The notes: generated from the sequence alone by a model not told the origin. DNA of 64,000 nucleotides from Prochlorococcus marinus XMU1408 (GCF_003208055.1 NZ_QJUE01000005.1:186001-250000), one strand, 5' to 3'. Shown: positions 9,314 through 19,635, counted from the first letter of the stretch. Numbers and translations: made by a program.

Positions 9314-11616
9314 TAGAATTTCCAACCAATTCCGATGTTATATCGCCAATTCCCACTGAAATCCTGACTAGCAGCCTCTATACGGATTGGGCCAACAGGT
9401 GTATTAATAACTGCTCCAGGCCCAACAGAAAATCCAGATCCTGGCTTTTCAAGAATTTTTCCAGGCTTACCTGGAACATTTGATTGAGAACCAAAATCAG
9501 ATCCTGCGTCAAAAAATATCGCCCCAGATACTAATCGCCAAATAGGAAATCTGTATTCTGCTGTTGCCTCTCCATAATTTCTTGCAACGCCAAGATCGCA
9601 AGAGTTCCAACCCCTAACAGAGCTAGTTCCGCCCAAGCAAAATGCTTCATAAGGAGGGAGATCACCAATAATTGTTCCAACCTTTGCTTGGAAACCTACC
9701 GATTGCGAACAATCTGATTTTTCGCCAGGCTTGGGACGACAACCCTTATGAAACTTCAACCAATTAACAGGAAAAAAACGTGAATAACTAACCCTAGATC
9801 TATTAAAAGTTGGTGAATTCTCTCCTAAAGTAATAAATTGTTCAGATCCAATATTTAAATAATCTCCAGAAGTTGGGTTTCTTGAATTATCTAAATTATT
9901 ATAAGTAACAGCACTTTTGAAACTAACTAATGTATTTTCTGTGGCGCAATTAAATGCGACACAAATAACTTCTTTCTCAGGAACTTTACCATCTTTAAAA
10001 TTTGTGGATGCAACGCCATAAGGTCTTTTATCTCCTGCATAGTCTATTGGCTTGACTTTCTGAAAATTTGCACCAAAAAGTACACTCCATGGAACCTTTT
10101 TGAGAGGTTGACCTCCATTCAAGGGCCTAGCGAAAGAGAAGCCTCCTCCTGTTCGCTCTAAGACAATAGAATCACCCTCATAATCAAACCAACTAAATTG
10201 CGACGCTGATGACTTGGCAGTAGTAATATCTGTATATGGACCAACTTCAATTAAAGTATTATTATTATTTAAATCTAAATTTTGTAATTGATTAATATCA
10301 TAACTTAATAATGAATTAGGTGATTCATATCTATCTGTAACCCCTCGAATACTTCCACCATTTTGACTTCTAAATTCTTGAGGAACTTCTCTACTTAAAT
10401 ATAATGAAGTCCTAAATGATGTTCTATTCTTATCATTTTTAATCCAAGGGTCGTATAAAGACAAATTTAAAAGTGCTCCGTATTCGCCATAAGTCATATT
10501 CATATTTGATGACCATGATCTCCCCACCAAATTGGACTCTTGCAATCCAATCTGTCCGAATACTCCTTGGGCTCCACTATAACCAAGACCACCAGTCAAA
10601 GAGCCAGTTCTTTGTTCTGTTATACCTAATAAAACTATTATCTTTCCAGGTTGAGACTTAACTGGTTTAAGAGTAACTTTTACATCATTAAAAAGCGAAG
10701 TTGAATATAGTCTTTTTATATCTGATTCCAAAATAGATCTATTAAAAACATCTCCAACCTTAGTCATCAATTCCCTTTCAATTACCCATTTTTTTGTTTT
10801 TCCTTTGATTAATTTACCCTCTGCATCTTCTACATTTCCATCTTCATCAATAAAATTAATCTCAATACCAGAAATATATCCCTCTTGAATATCAAGTTGA
10901 ACAATCCCATCAATTGTCACACGACTTGGTCCTGATATTCTTGCTAATGAAAAGCCATTGGAATTGTACCAATCCTTAATATCTTTAATTCTTATTTGAA
11001 GAGTATTAAGATTTAAGGTTTTACCATAATCATTTTTAAAAATCTCATTTAATTTTGAATTTGATATCTTTTTCTCTATTGGTAAAATAGTTATTTTATT
11101 TAATATAGGATTGGGTTCAACTTGAATCAAAAGTTGAACTCCTAAAGGACTTTCTAAGGATTCAATTCTTGCCCCAGAAAACCAACCTGTTGAATAAATC
11201 CGATCTAAATCCTTCTTAACTTCTTCACTTGTAACTTTACTACCAGGCCTTGTTAGCATTGCATCATATGCAATAACTTCAAGCCGTTCTTTATCAGGGT
11301 GATCTTCAAGTCCTTCAATAATTATCTCTGAAATTAAAACTCTTTTTTCATTAGTTGTAGTATTTTTATCTTTTTGATTAGTTTTCTCAGCAATTAAAAA
11401 CTCATGAAAATTTAAATTAGATTGATAATCATTCGATTTATGAAAAGGTTGAGAATTCTCAATTTTTTTATTTTCAAAAAAGAATTGATATTCACCAGAG
11501 GATATTTTAGATGCTTTAGTCTCTTCAAACAAACCAATAAAAGGTATTAACAAAGCAAAAGCATATGCATTCTTGCTTATTAGTTGAATATTAGAGCTGG
11601 AGTGTTTTTTGAACAT
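9313..11616 (-). CDS. bamA: Outer-membrane assembly factor, BamA/Omp85 family
   Basis: Protein of 767 residues that inserts beta-barrel proteins into the outer membrane. After a hydrophobic N-terminal segment (residues ~12-32) and a low-complexity linker come about three POTRA-like repeats (ILISEIIIEGL; AEGKLIKGKTKKWVIEREL; DIKRLYSTSLFNDVKV). A surface-antigen barrel follows from about residue 340 and ends in the aromatic terminus WRYNIGIGWKF. The barrel motif VRGWNSCDLG corresponds to the family's VRGY/F. It heads the lipid A operon, linking barrel assembly with lipid A supply. It is related to chloroplast Toc75. Confidence 0.94.
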   Translation of the reverse strand: MFKKHSSSNIQLISKNAYAFALLIPFIGLFEETKASKISSGEYQFFFENKKIENSQPFHKSNDYQSNLNFHEFLIAEKTNQKDKNTTTNEKRVLISEIIIEGLEDHPDKERLEVIAYDAMLTRPGSKVTSEEVKKDLDRIYSTGWFSGARIESLESPLGVQLLIQVEPNPILNKITILPIEKKISNSKLNEIFKNDYGKTLNLNTLQIRIKDIKDWYNSNGFSLARISGPSRVTIDGIVQLDIQEGYISGIEINFIDEDGNVEDAEGKLIKGKTKKWVIERELMTKVGDVFNRSILESDIKRLYSTSLFNDVKVTLKPVKSQPGKIIVLLGITEQRTGSLTGGLGYSGAQGVFGQIGLQESNLVGRSWSSNMNMTYGEYGALLNLSLYDPWIKNDKNRTSFRTSLYLSREVPQEFRSQNGGSIRGVTDRYESPNSLLSYDINQLQNLDLNNNNTLIEVGPYTDITTAKSSASQFSWFDYEGDSIVLERTGGGFSFARPLNGGQPLKKVPWSVLFGANFQKVKPIDYAGDKRPYGVASTNFKDGKVPEKEVICVAFNCATENTLVSFKSAVTYNNLDNSRNPTSGDYLNIGSEQFITLGENSPTFNRSRVSYSRFFPVNWLKFHKGCRPKPGEKSDCSQSVGFQAKVGTIIGDLPPYEAFCLGGTSSVRGWNSCDLGVARNYGEATAEYRFPIWRLVSGAIFFDAGSDFGSQSNVPGKPGKILEKPGSGFSVGPGAVINTPVGPIRIEAASQDFSGNWRYNIGIGWKF

Positions 11617-11670
11617 AGATTTTAAATCAATTCAGTTAAACGGATGAATTTCTAGCCATGAATAATTTGA

Positions 11671-12414
11671 TTAAGTTGCCTTAGAGGTGTCTTTTTCAAT
11701 ACGTTTCAAAATCTCCTCGTAAGCATCGATAACCCCCCCAAGATCTTGCCGGAAGCGATCTTTGTCAAGGATACGATCTTTAGGATCAGAATTTTTCTTA
11801 TCCCAAAATCTACAATTATCTGGACTTATTTCATCAGCTATCACAAGTTTTCCTGAAGAGTTAAGACCAAACTCTAATTTAAAATCAACCAATAGTAAAT
11901 CAAGTGCATCAAAATATTCTTTTAAAATCTTATTTACACTTCTAGTAACTTTCTCTATCTCTTTCAAATGAGAAGTACTAATCAAATTTAGCAATTTTAA
12001 TCTTTCTTCTGTAAGTATAGGATCGCCTAATTCATCATCTTTATAATAAAAATCAAGAAGTGGAGGATTTAAAATTGTCCCTTGGTTGATAGGTGTTTCT
12101 CTGCACAAAGAACCTGTGGCAATATTGCGAATAACAACTTCTAAAGGGATTACATTCACCTTATCCGCAATCATTAATGTTTCTGATTGAAGTGCTAAAA
12201 AGTGCGTAGAAATCCCATTCAATTCAAGCAATTCAAAAAGAGCCGTAGAAATTTTGCAATTCAAGCGACCTTTCCCAGCTATCTCAGCTCGTTTTTTTGC
12301 ATTAAAAGCAGTAGCATCATTTTTGAACTCTATTAAAACTCTTTCTGGATTATCACACTCAAAAACTCTTTTTGCCTTCCCTTCATAAATTAGCGATCCA
12401 CGGATATGATTCAT
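11671..12414 (-). CDS. purC: SAICAR synthetase
   Basis: Joins CAIR and aspartate with ATP in purine synthesis. I see [10 protein letters not shown] at the start, [16 protein letters not shown], the signature [15 protein letters not shown] and [17 protein letters not shown] chose ATG 12414 (247 aa) because the conserved sequence begins right there. An ATA or other upstream in-frame start, as far out as 12474, would add 20 residues without homology. It is divergent from purD, an adjacent gene of the same pathway. Confidence 0.95.
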   Translation of the reverse strand: MNHIRGSLIYEGKAKRVFECDNPERVLIEFKNDATAFNAKKRAEIAGKGRLNCKISTALFELLELNGISTHFLALQSETLMIADKVNVIPLEVVIRNIATGSLCRETPINQGTILNPPLLDFYYKDDELGDPILTEERLKLLNLISTSHLKEIEKVTRSVNKILKEYFDALDLLLVDFKLEFGLNSSGKLVIADEISPDNCRFWDKKNSDPKDRILDKDRFRQDLGGVIDAYEEILKRIEKDTSKAT

Positions 12415-12601
12415 TAATGTCTCCAATATCGAATTAGTATAAATTGGCAATGCTAAAAAAATCACCTCAATCAAAACAAATTTGTTTAAAAACTAAAATT
12501 CCAACAACTCAATGTTTTTTAAGCACGATATATTAACTAATAATTAAAAGGTACTTAAAGGTCAAATAAAACTACTTTTTCAATAAAGCAAGACAAAAAC
12601 T

Positions 12602-13915
12602 ATGACAAAGAATCCAAACCATAAAGGATTAAATCAATTAAAAAGGATATTAATAATAGGAGGTGGAGGAAGAGAAAACTCTATTGCTTGGGCTTTATCA
12701 AAAAATCAATCTATCCATCAAATATACGTTTGTCCTGGGAATGGGGGGACAGCAAACTTTGAAAAATGTATTTGCCTACAACTTAAAGATGAAAAAACTA
12801 TCATTTTGGAGTGCAATCGACTTCAAATTGATTTAGTTATTATTGGACCTGAGGATCCTTTGGCTAAGGGCTTAGCAAATAAATTGCGGGAGGCAGGATT
12901 AATAGTTTTTGGTCCCTGTAAAGAAGGTGCTCAATTAGAAGCAAGTAAAGACTGGGCTAAAACTCTAATGATAGAAAACAATATTCCTACAGCCAAGTAC
13001 TGGTCTACAAATTCTAGAGTGGAAGCACTAGAGATTCTTCACAGATTTAACCAACCTCTTGTAATAAAAGCTGACGGTCTTGCAGCAGGTAAAGGTGTAA
13101 CCGTTTGTGAAACCATTGAGCAATCTAAAAAAGCAATCAACGACGTATTTTCAGGAAAGTTTGGCTCTGCAGGAAATAAAATAATCCTTGAAGAAAAAAT
13201 TGAAGGACCAGAAGTTTCTATTTTTGCTCTTTGTGATGGAGAGAAATTAATTGTTCTTCCCCCAGCACAAGATCACAAAAGATTACTTGAAGGAGACAAT
13301 GGTCCAAATACTGGAGGAATGGGAGCCTATGCACCTGCTCTTCTAATCAATCAAAAAGATATTCAAGATCTAACTGAATTAATACTTATACCAACTTTAA
13401 AAGGTCTGAAAAAAAAGAAAATAAGATATATAGGCGTAATTTATGCAGGTTTAATGATTACATCATCTGGACCAAAAGTTATTGAATTTAATTGCCGTTT
13501 TGGTGACCCTGAATGTCAAGCTTTAATGCCATTGATGGGAGAGGAATTTGCATCTGTACTTTTCGCTTGCGCTAGAGGAGAACTAGAAAAGGCGCCAAAA
13601 CTTACATTTCATGATGTGTGCAGTGCATGTGTTGTTGCAGCATCTAAGGGATATCCAGAAAACACCAAAAAAGGTGATCGAATAAATATAAATATTGAAT
13701 CAAACCAATCAATCCAAGTTTTTCACGCGGGAACCACAATCGATGAATTTGACAATATAATCACCAATGGAGGCAGGGTTCTTTCAGTGGTAGCTCAAGG
13801 AGAAAGCTTCGATAAGGCGTTCCAATTAGCCTACTCAAATCTTGATAAAATCAACTTTGATGGTATGCATTTTCGTAAAGATATAGGGTACCAAGTTAGG
13901 AATATTAAAATATAA
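12602..13915 (+). CDS. purD: Phosphoribosylamine-glycine ligase
   Basis: ATP-grasp enzyme making GAR from phosphoribosylamine and glycine. The 437 residues start with the nucleotide-fold RILIIGGGGRENSIAWAL. The ATP-grasp core shows LVIKADGLAAGKGV, the family pattern NTGGMGAYAPA and EFNCRFGDPECQ. The start is ATG 12602. It is divergent from purC and is followed after 10 bp by the nblS-type kinase on the same strand. Confidence 0.96.
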   Translation: MTKNPNHKGLNQLKRILIIGGGGRENSIAWALSKNQSIHQIYVCPGNGGTANFEKCICLQLKDEKTIILECNRLQIDLVIIGPEDPLAKGLANKLREAGLIVFGPCKEGAQLEASKDWAKTLMIENNIPTAKYWSTNSRVEALEILHRFNQPLVIKADGLAAGKGVTVCETIEQSKKAINDVFSGKFGSAGNKIILEEKIEGPEVSIFALCDGEKLIVLPPAQDHKRLLEGDNGPNTGGMGAYAPALLINQKDIQDLTELILIPTLKGLKKKKIRYIGVIYAGLMITSSGPKVIEFNCRFGDPECQALMPLMGEEFASVLFACARGELEKAPKLTFHDVCSACVVAASKGYPENTKKGDRININIESNQSIQVFHAGTTIDEFDNIITNGGRVLSVVAQGESFDKAFQLAYSNLDKINFDGMHFRKDIGYQVRNIKI

Positions 13916-13925
13916 ATTATCATTA

Positions 13926-15992
13926 ATGAATAATTCAAATTCAAATAAAAATAATAAGTTATCATCGGAAATTGATGATATATTTACAGGTGAATTTAGT
14001 ATATTTCAGACGATAAGTTTATGGTGGTCAAGGTTTAATTTAAGGTCTAAATTACTAGCCTTCGGAACGTTAGTAGTTAGCTTTATAATGACTCTTATTA
14101 CCTTTTTTGCTCTTAGTAGTATTCAAAAAGATGCTGGGATGAATGATACAAGATATGCGAGAGATTTAGGATTATTATTATCGGGAAATGTTACCGAATT
14201 AGTAGCCAATAACCAAACGAGAGAACTCTTTAATGTAGCGGAGAAATTCTGGCGTTCAAGCAGAAATCTAAGGTACATTTTTTTTACTGACCCAGATGGC
14301 TTTGTAAAGCTTGGTATTCCAGTAAGTGCAACGACTTCAGGCCCTGAGGAAGAGAGTGCTCTACAACTAACAAGAAAATTACAACTACCTAGTGAATTAA
14401 AAAAACAACCTCAATTTCCATTAGTAAGACAACATTCAACACCACAAGGTCAAGTAACTGATGTTTTTGTGCCAATGCTTTGGAAGGGCGAATATCTCGG
14501 CACCTTGGCTCTTGGAGTAACACCCAATAAGAAAGCCCTTGCAACAGCTGCATTGACTAGAGAAATTACTGTTGCAGTATTTATATCAATATGGGTTTTA
14601 GTAATAATTGGCGCAGTATTTAATGCTCTAACAATTACTCGCCCGATCAAAGAATTAGTTATTGGAGTCAGAGAAATTGCAAAAGGTAATTTCAAATCAA
14701 GAGTTGATCTCCCAATGAGTGGAGAGCTTGGAGAGCTTTTAAATGGTTTTAATGCAATGGCATCTAAATTAGAAGATTACGATGCAGCCAACATAGAAGA
14801 ATTAAAGGCCGCGCAAGTCAAACAGCAGTCTTTAATAGCCACTATGGCAGATGGAGCTCTTCTTCTAGACGAACAAGGAAATATCGTTTTGGTAAATCCT
14901 ACGGCCAGAAGACTCTTCCGATGGGAAGGTAGAAATCTTGAAGGTCAAAAATTGTTAAATCAACTTCCTGATTTACTTGTAAGACAACTTGAGACACCAA
15001 TCACATCCCTTTTAAATAACTTTGGAGATAGTGATGACTTGCGATGCAATCTTGAAGAACCACCAAGAACACTTCGTATAGTTTTAAAGTCTGTCAGAGA
15101 TACAACTGGAGAAAACATCAAAGGGATTGCGGTTACTGTTCAAGATCTCACTAGGGAAGTTCAATTAAATGCAGCACAAAAGAGATTTATTAGTAACGTT
15201 TCACACGAGTTAAGAACGCCATTATTTAATATTAAAAGTTATGTTGAAACTTTGTATGACTTAGGAGAACAGCTTACTAAAGATGAGCAAAAAGAATTTC
15301 TAGGTGTTGCAAATTCAGAAACTGATAGACTTACTCGTTTGGTTAATGATGTTCTTGACTTATCCAAATTAGAGTCTGGAAGAACGATCCAACTTGAACC
15401 ACTAAGTATAAAAGAAGCAATGGAACAAACCCTAAGAAATTATAAACTTAATGCTGAGGATAAAAATGTCAAATTAAAACTGAATGTAGAAAATAATTTA
15501 GCTTTTGTTTTAGGTAATTGGGATATGATTCTCCAGGTTTTAGATAATCTTGTCGGCAATGCTCTTAAGTTTAGTCAAAATGGGGGAACAATAAATTTAA
15601 AGGCCTATACATGGCCAGACATATGCGTTGCTTCGCCAGTTGATCTAGAGAATAAAGCGCCCCATTGTGAGATTTTATCTCCAATGCCTAAAATTAGAGT
15701 AGAGGTGTCTGATACAGGTTGTGGTATTTCGGAAATAGATCAACAACGAATTTTTGAACGTTTTTATAGAGTTGAAGACTCCGTACATACTGAAGTAGGG
15801 ACTGGATTAGGGCTATCAATTGTTAAAGGTATCGTTGATAAACATGGAAGTGAAATAAGAATGGCTAGTGAGCCAAATATTGGAACAACTTTTTGGTTTG
15901 AACTTCCTCTTGAAGACTCTGATGCTGATCAATTATTACTAAAGTCTGCAAGAAAAAATTGGGAAATTGAAAATGATAAGTCTTTAGTATAG
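13926..15992 (+). CDS. nblS: Membrane sensor histidine kinase, NblS/Hik33/DspA type
   Basis: Protein of 688 residues. A transmembrane helix at ~42-64 is followed by an extracytoplasmic sensor loop, a second helix at ~213-235, a HAMP linker (TITRPIKELVIGVREIAKG), a PAS domain (~300-410) and HisKA with FISNVSHELRTPL (phospho-His 427). HATPase motifs DNLVGNALKFS, VSDTGCGI and GTGLGLSIVKGIV follow. This order and its place beside kaiC match the cyanobacterial NblS/Hik33 kinase, which controls hli, photosynthesis and stress genes under high light and nutrient stress. An hli array is present in this same window. The symbol is inferred from architecture. Confidence 0.85.
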   Translation: MNNSNSNKNNKLSSEIDDIFTGEFSIFQTISLWWSRFNLRSKLLAFGTLVVSFIMTLITFFALSSIQKDAGMNDTRYARDLGLLLSGNVTELVANNQTRELFNVAEKFWRSSRNLRYIFFTDPDGFVKLGIPVSATTSGPEEESALQLTRKLQLPSELKKQPQFPLVRQHSTPQGQVTDVFVPMLWKGEYLGTLALGVTPNKKALATAALTREITVAVFISIWVLVIIGAVFNALTITRPIKELVIGVREIAKGNFKSRVDLPMSGELGELLNGFNAMASKLEDYDAANIEELKAAQVKQQSLIATMADGALLLDEQGNIVLVNPTARRLFRWEGRNLEGQKLLNQLPDLLVRQLETPITSLLNNFGDSDDLRCNLEEPPRTLRIVLKSVRDTTGENIKGIAVTVQDLTREVQLNAAQKRFISNVSHELRTPLFNIKSYVETLYDLGEQLTKDEQKEFLGVANSETDRLTRLVNDVLDLSKLESGRTIQLEPLSIKEAMEQTLRNYKLNAEDKNVKLKLNVENNLAFVLGNWDMILQVLDNLVGNALKFSQNGGTINLKAYTWPDICVASPVDLENKAPHCEILSPMPKIRVEVSDTGCGISEIDQQRIFERFYRVEDSVHTEVGTGLGLSIVKGIVDKHGSEIRMASEPNIGTTFWFELPLEDSDADQLLLKSARKNWEIENDKSLV

Positions 15993-16001
15993 TAAAAATT
16001 A

Positions 16002-17501
16002 CTATTCATTCGATTGAATAGTTTTAAATACACCAGGAATCTGCTCTTCAGGGTTAATACGATGAGGAGCTCCGCTAAATATTTGCTCAAAATTAGAAAA
16101 TGAATCTTTAATCTCTGGGCCTTCGTTAGTAATAATATACTCTCGAATCCTTTTGTCATGCCAGGATCCTCTCATCTTAAAAACATTTATTGCTCTGGCC
16201 ATTTCACCTCTTATTTCTACATATTGCAATAGCAAAATAGTATCAGTTATTGTTGATATGTGGGAATCAGTAATTGAGTGGCTTCCCATGAATTCTTCTG
16301 CAGTATTAGTAAAAAATCCAGCTATTTCTTCTTGTTTTGCGTAACCAGTAACTCCAATAACAAACTGCCTAAATGCATTCAAACTCACACCTCTAGCTAA
16401 TGCAGATAAAGAATCAATTGCCATTCTTGAGGGTTTATATTCCCCTATTTCGGATTTAATAATTTGAAGATGATCTTCTAACCCAGTTGATTCTGGATAG
16501 GCACATATGATCTTCAATAATCCCTCTGCTTCCATTTTCTCAAAATCAATGCCCCAACTGGTTGCATTTCGAAGAAGCTGTGCTCTTGATTCCTCATAAG
16601 CAAAAAGTATTGTTCTTTCTTTGTTTTTGTAAGCGTCTTCAACAAACTTAGACACCAACATAGTTTTTCCTGTTCCAGTGGCCCCAGTTGCAAGAATAAT
16701 TGAATCCTGAAAATATCCACCTCCGCACATCTCATCCAAATCGGGTACACCAGAACTAATGCGAATATTTGATGATCTTTGTGTCAACCTCATTGCACCT
16801 AAAGGAAACGCAACTATTCCCTGAGCTCCCATTGTAAATGGAAATTCACCTTTCATATGTGTGGTTCCTCTTAATTTTAAAATTTCTACGGTTCTTCTCC
16901 TTTTTTCGGCCTCTAATACATTTCTCAAAATAACAACATTATCAGAAACAAATTCTTCAACTCCATATCTAGCGATAGGTCCATATTCGTCTATTCTTTC
17001 AGTTGTCATAACAGTGGTCACTCCTATTTCTTTAAGTCTTGCTATTAATCGAAAGATCTCTCTTCTTACAACATAAATAGCATCATACTGTTGAAAAACT
17101 GCTGTCATTGAATCTATTGCTACTCTCTTTGCTTTGAACTTTCTAATTGCATAACTAATTCTCTCAATTAGCCCTGATAAATCAAAACTTCCAGCAACAT
17201 CTTGTCCATCAGGATCTGGTGAGGCATCTAAAATAAAAAGTTTATTTTGATCAATTAATTCTTGTAAGTCCCAACCAAAACTTGCAGCATTTCGAATGAT
17301 ATCTAAAGGCGACTCCTCAAAAGTAACGAAAACACCAGGTTCATCAAAATTACATATACCATGATGAAGATATTGCAGAGAAAAAACTGTTTTACCCGTT
17401 CCAGATGTTCCGCTAACAAGAGTACTCCGCGCATTTGGCAACCCACCATGACAAATATCATCAAAGCCCTCTATTCCAGTTGGGAGTTTTTGAACCTGCA
17501 T
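16002..17501 (-). CDS. kaiC: Circadian clock ATPase/kinase KaiC
   Basis: RecA-type double ATPase. The CI P-loop is GTSGTGKT (31-38) with EE at 62-63. The CII P-loop is GATGTGKT (~273-280) with EE at 303-304. The autophosphorylation pair is present as Ser416-Thr417 in DSHISTITDT, equivalent to S431/T432 of S. elongatus. The protein has 499 residues against 519 there, and the C-terminal tail after the A-loop is short and divergent, which fits loss of KaiA control. It converges with nblS with only 9 bp between stops and sits downstream of kaiB. Confidence 0.97.
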   Translation of the reverse strand: MQVQKLPTGIEGFDDICHGGLPNARSTLVSGTSGTGKTVFSLQYLHHGICNFDEPGVFVTFEESPLDIIRNAASFGWDLQELIDQNKLFILDASPDPDGQDVAGSFDLSGLIERISYAIRKFKAKRVAIDSMTAVFQQYDAIYVVRREIFRLIARLKEIGVTTVMTTERIDEYGPIARYGVEEFVSDNVVILRNVLEAEKRRRTVEILKLRGTTHMKGEFPFTMGAQGIVAFPLGAMRLTQRSSNIRISSGVPDLDEMCGGGYFQDSIILATGATGTGKTMLVSKFVEDAYKNKERTILFAYEESRAQLLRNATSWGIDFEKMEAEGLLKIICAYPESTGLEDHLQIIKSEIGEYKPSRMAIDSLSALARGVSLNAFRQFVIGVTGYAKQEEIAGFFTNTAEEFMGSHSITDSHISTITDTILLLQYVEIRGEMARAINVFKMRGSWHDKRIREYIITNEGPEIKDSFSNFEQIFSGAPHRINPEEQIPGVFKTIQSNE

Positions 17502-17632
17502 TTTTACTCGAATCTTTTTAATAAAAGAACAATAAAAGTTCTTACATATAAAACATAATAAACAAAAAGCAAAAAACTCTTAGTTATCGGTTGGACTTAA
17601 GAATTCATTTACTTCTTGTTTTAATAATTTCA

Positions 17633-17956
17633 TTATTTATCGGAAGAATAAAACATTTCTTGATCTGATAATTCATCATACAAAAGGTCCAAGCCAATTA
17701 AAACCTTTTCTCTATCTGATAAGTCACCGATTATTCTTCGAACAGGTGGAGGTAAAATCTTTGCTAAAGTTGGAGTAGCAAGTATTTTATCTTCTTCTGC
17801 TAATTGAGGACTTTTTAATACATCAATAACTTTGAGAGCATATACACCCTTGAATTCGCTTTCTAATATTTCTCTCAATGTGTTCAAAGCTCTCATTGAG
17901 TTTGGCGTATTCCCAGCCACATAAAGCTTGAGAATATATGTCTTCCTTGCATTCAT
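17633..17956 (-). CDS. kaiB: Circadian clock protein KaiB
   Basis: Thioredoxin-like fold-switching protein that binds the KaiC CI ring. The 107 residues begin [20 protein letters not shown], and [21 protein letters not shown] is highly conserved. It precedes kaiC by about 130 bp, as in cyanobacterial kaiBC. No kaiA-like frame exists between it and rplU on either strand; the 169-bp gap is too short. Output is probably through SasA and RpaA encoded elsewhere. Confidence 0.97.
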   Translation of the reverse strand: MNARKTYILKLYVAGNTPNSMRALNTLREILESEFKGVYALKVIDVLKSPQLAEEDKILATPTLAKILPPPVRRIIGDLSDREKVLIGLDLLYDELSDQEMFYSSDK

Positions 17957-18140
17957 TTAAAATCTCCAATAAATCCTAAGAACAAATGTCCTTCTTAGAT
18001 CTTGACTAAGTAACCAACAAAAAGCGAAAATGTTAGTTTGTTTTTCGATTACGATTAAGGCTTAATCGTTTTTAATTAATAAAAGAGGTCAAGACTTCCT
18101 TTTTTAACTAATTTCGAGCCCTAACGTGTCACCAATAATC

Positions 18141-18563
18141 ATGGCTGATAAAAAATCATCCCCTAAAAAGGAAGCTCCTCAAGACCAAACTTATGCGATA
18201 GTTGAAGCATCGGGCAAACAATTTTGGCTTCAACCAAATCGATATTACGATTTAGATCGATGCAATGCAGAAGTTAATGATGTTTTGACTATCGAGAAAG
18301 TTCTTCTAATAAATGATGGCAAAGATTTAAAACTTGGAAAACCTTATGTTAAAGACGCGACAGTTGAAATAAAAGTCTTAGAACATCGAAGAGGTCCCAA
18401 AATCATTGTCTATAAAATGCGCCCTAAGAAAAAAACAAGGCGTAAGAATGGACATCGTCAAGAGCTCACAAGAGTTTTAGTTCAATCCATATCAGTTGGA
18501 GCAAAAACAAAAAGAACAAAAGAAACTAAAGATCCCAAAAGCACTACTAATAAAGTAGAATAG
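18141..18563 (+). CDS. rplU: 50S ribosomal protein L21
   Basis: Structural protein of the large subunit that binds 23S rRNA. The conserved core TYAIVEASGKQFWLQPNRYYDLDR leads to VLEHRRGPKIIVYKMRPKKKTRRKNGHRQ. A lysine-rich C-terminal extension is typical of marine cyanobacteria. ATG 18141 is taken as the start; an in-frame GTG at 18126 would add five residues. It lies 30 bp upstream of rpmA, the normal rplU-rpmA pair. Confidence 0.94.
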   Translation: MADKKSSPKKEAPQDQTYAIVEASGKQFWLQPNRYYDLDRCNAEVNDVLTIEKVLLINDGKDLKLGKPYVKDATVEIKVLEHRRGPKIIVYKMRPKKKTRRKNGHRQELTRVLVQSISVGAKTKRTKETKDPKSTTNKVE

Positions 18564-18593
18564 GAAGTAATTAAATTTAAATATTTATAACCC

Positions 18594-18866
18594 ATGGCTC
18601 ATAAGAAAGGTACTGGATCAACAAGAAATGGAAGAGATTCAAACTCCAAAAGACTTGGTGTAAAAGCTTATGGTGGTGAGAAAGTAACAGCTGGTTCTAT
18701 CCTTATTCGTCAGAGAGGAACATCAATTCTTCCTGGAATTAATGTGGGTAGGGGAAAAGATGACACCCTTTTCGCACTAACTGATGGTTCAGTTCATTTT
18801 GAAAGTATTCGTAGAGGTCTCAGAAATAGAAAAAGGATTAATATATCTACTGCAGCTACTGTTTAA
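18594..18866 (+). CDS. rpmA: 50S ribosomal protein L27
   Basis: Large-subunit protein near the peptidyl transferase centre. It has 90 residues with the diagnostic [17 protein letters not shown]-terminus and [24 protein letters not shown]. The N-terminus begins directly with MAHKKG, without the cleavable extension some Firmicutes carry. It follows rplU on the same strand and converges with a methyltransferase gene one base away. Confidence 0.97.
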   Translation: MAHKKGTGSTRNGRDSNSKRLGVKAYGGEKVTAGSILIRQRGTSILPGINVGRGKDDTLFALTDGSVHFESIRRGLRNRKRINISTAATV

Positions 18867-18867
18867 T

Positions 18868-19635
18868 TTATTTTTTTAACGGTCTATAAGCTCTGGTAGT
18901 GATTAAAAAAGGATGAAAAATCTCAATATATTTAAATTGTAAAGTGTAGAAAAATTTTTCGATCATATTAGGATCATCAAAATGAAAAGGATATTCTTCA
19001 TTTTCACCTTTATAAAAATACCAATTCAATAAAGCTATTCCTTTGGGAGAAAGTTTTTCCAAAAATATCTCTAACTGTTTTGAGGGATCTGGAAGGTGCT
19101 CAAGCACATCAAGGCATATAACTGAATCAAAAATCACATTAGATATGCTCTCTAAATCTCTATGAACTGAGATCTGATCTTTGATACCTAATTGATTAGC
19201 TCTTTGCTCTACAAAACTTCTATTTTGAGGGTTAAGATCCACAAACCAAACATGTTCAACAGCGGGCAAGAATGAGGCCGCAAGAGCGTGAGTACCAATA
19301 CCACCACCAAAATCTAAAACATTGCCATAGGCAAATTTTTGCTGAAGGCGGAGAGTATCTGCTATGTAATTAGAACTGTTTAAATGCCAAGATGCTAGAT
19401 CTATTAAGTGTGCATCTCCAACTTTCTCTTCATAAAAATCACCTGCATCGCTTTTTGTAAACGCGCCTGGGTGTAGAGCAGCTAAATCATCGACACCGTT
19501 AAGTAATCTTTTATCTAATTGATCATTGTTAATCTGAAGGAAATTAATTAGGTGTTTTTTTAAATTAAAGCCATCTTTAAGGAAGCTAGAAACACTTAAA
19601 TCTAAATTGTTCATAATATTTGGCTCACTGAACAC
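18868..19635 (-). CDS. Class I SAM-dependent methyltransferase
   Basis: A 255-residue soluble protein with the SAM-binding motif VLDFGGGIGTHALAAS at about residue 113-128, an acidic motif II (VWFVDLNPQN) and motif IV SVICLDVLEHLPDP. These place it in the Methyltransf_11/23-like class I group. The N-terminal ~100 residues are helical and match nothing I recognise. The substrate is unknown. It converges with rpmA and is divergent from truB. The start is ATG 19635; an alternative internal ATG is seven codons later. Confidence 0.85.
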   Translation of the reverse strand: MFSEPNIMNNLDLSVSSFLKDGFNLKKHLINFLQINNDQLDKRLLNGVDDLAALHPGAFTKSDAGDFYEEKVGDAHLIDLASWHLNSSNYIADTLRLQQKFAYGNVLDFGGGIGTHALAASFLPAVEHVWFVDLNPQNRSFVEQRANQLGIKDQISVHRDLESISNVIFDSVICLDVLEHLPDPSKQLEIFLEKLSPKGIALLNWYFYKGENEEYPFHFDDPNMIEKFFYTLQFKYIEIFHPFLITTRAYRPLKK

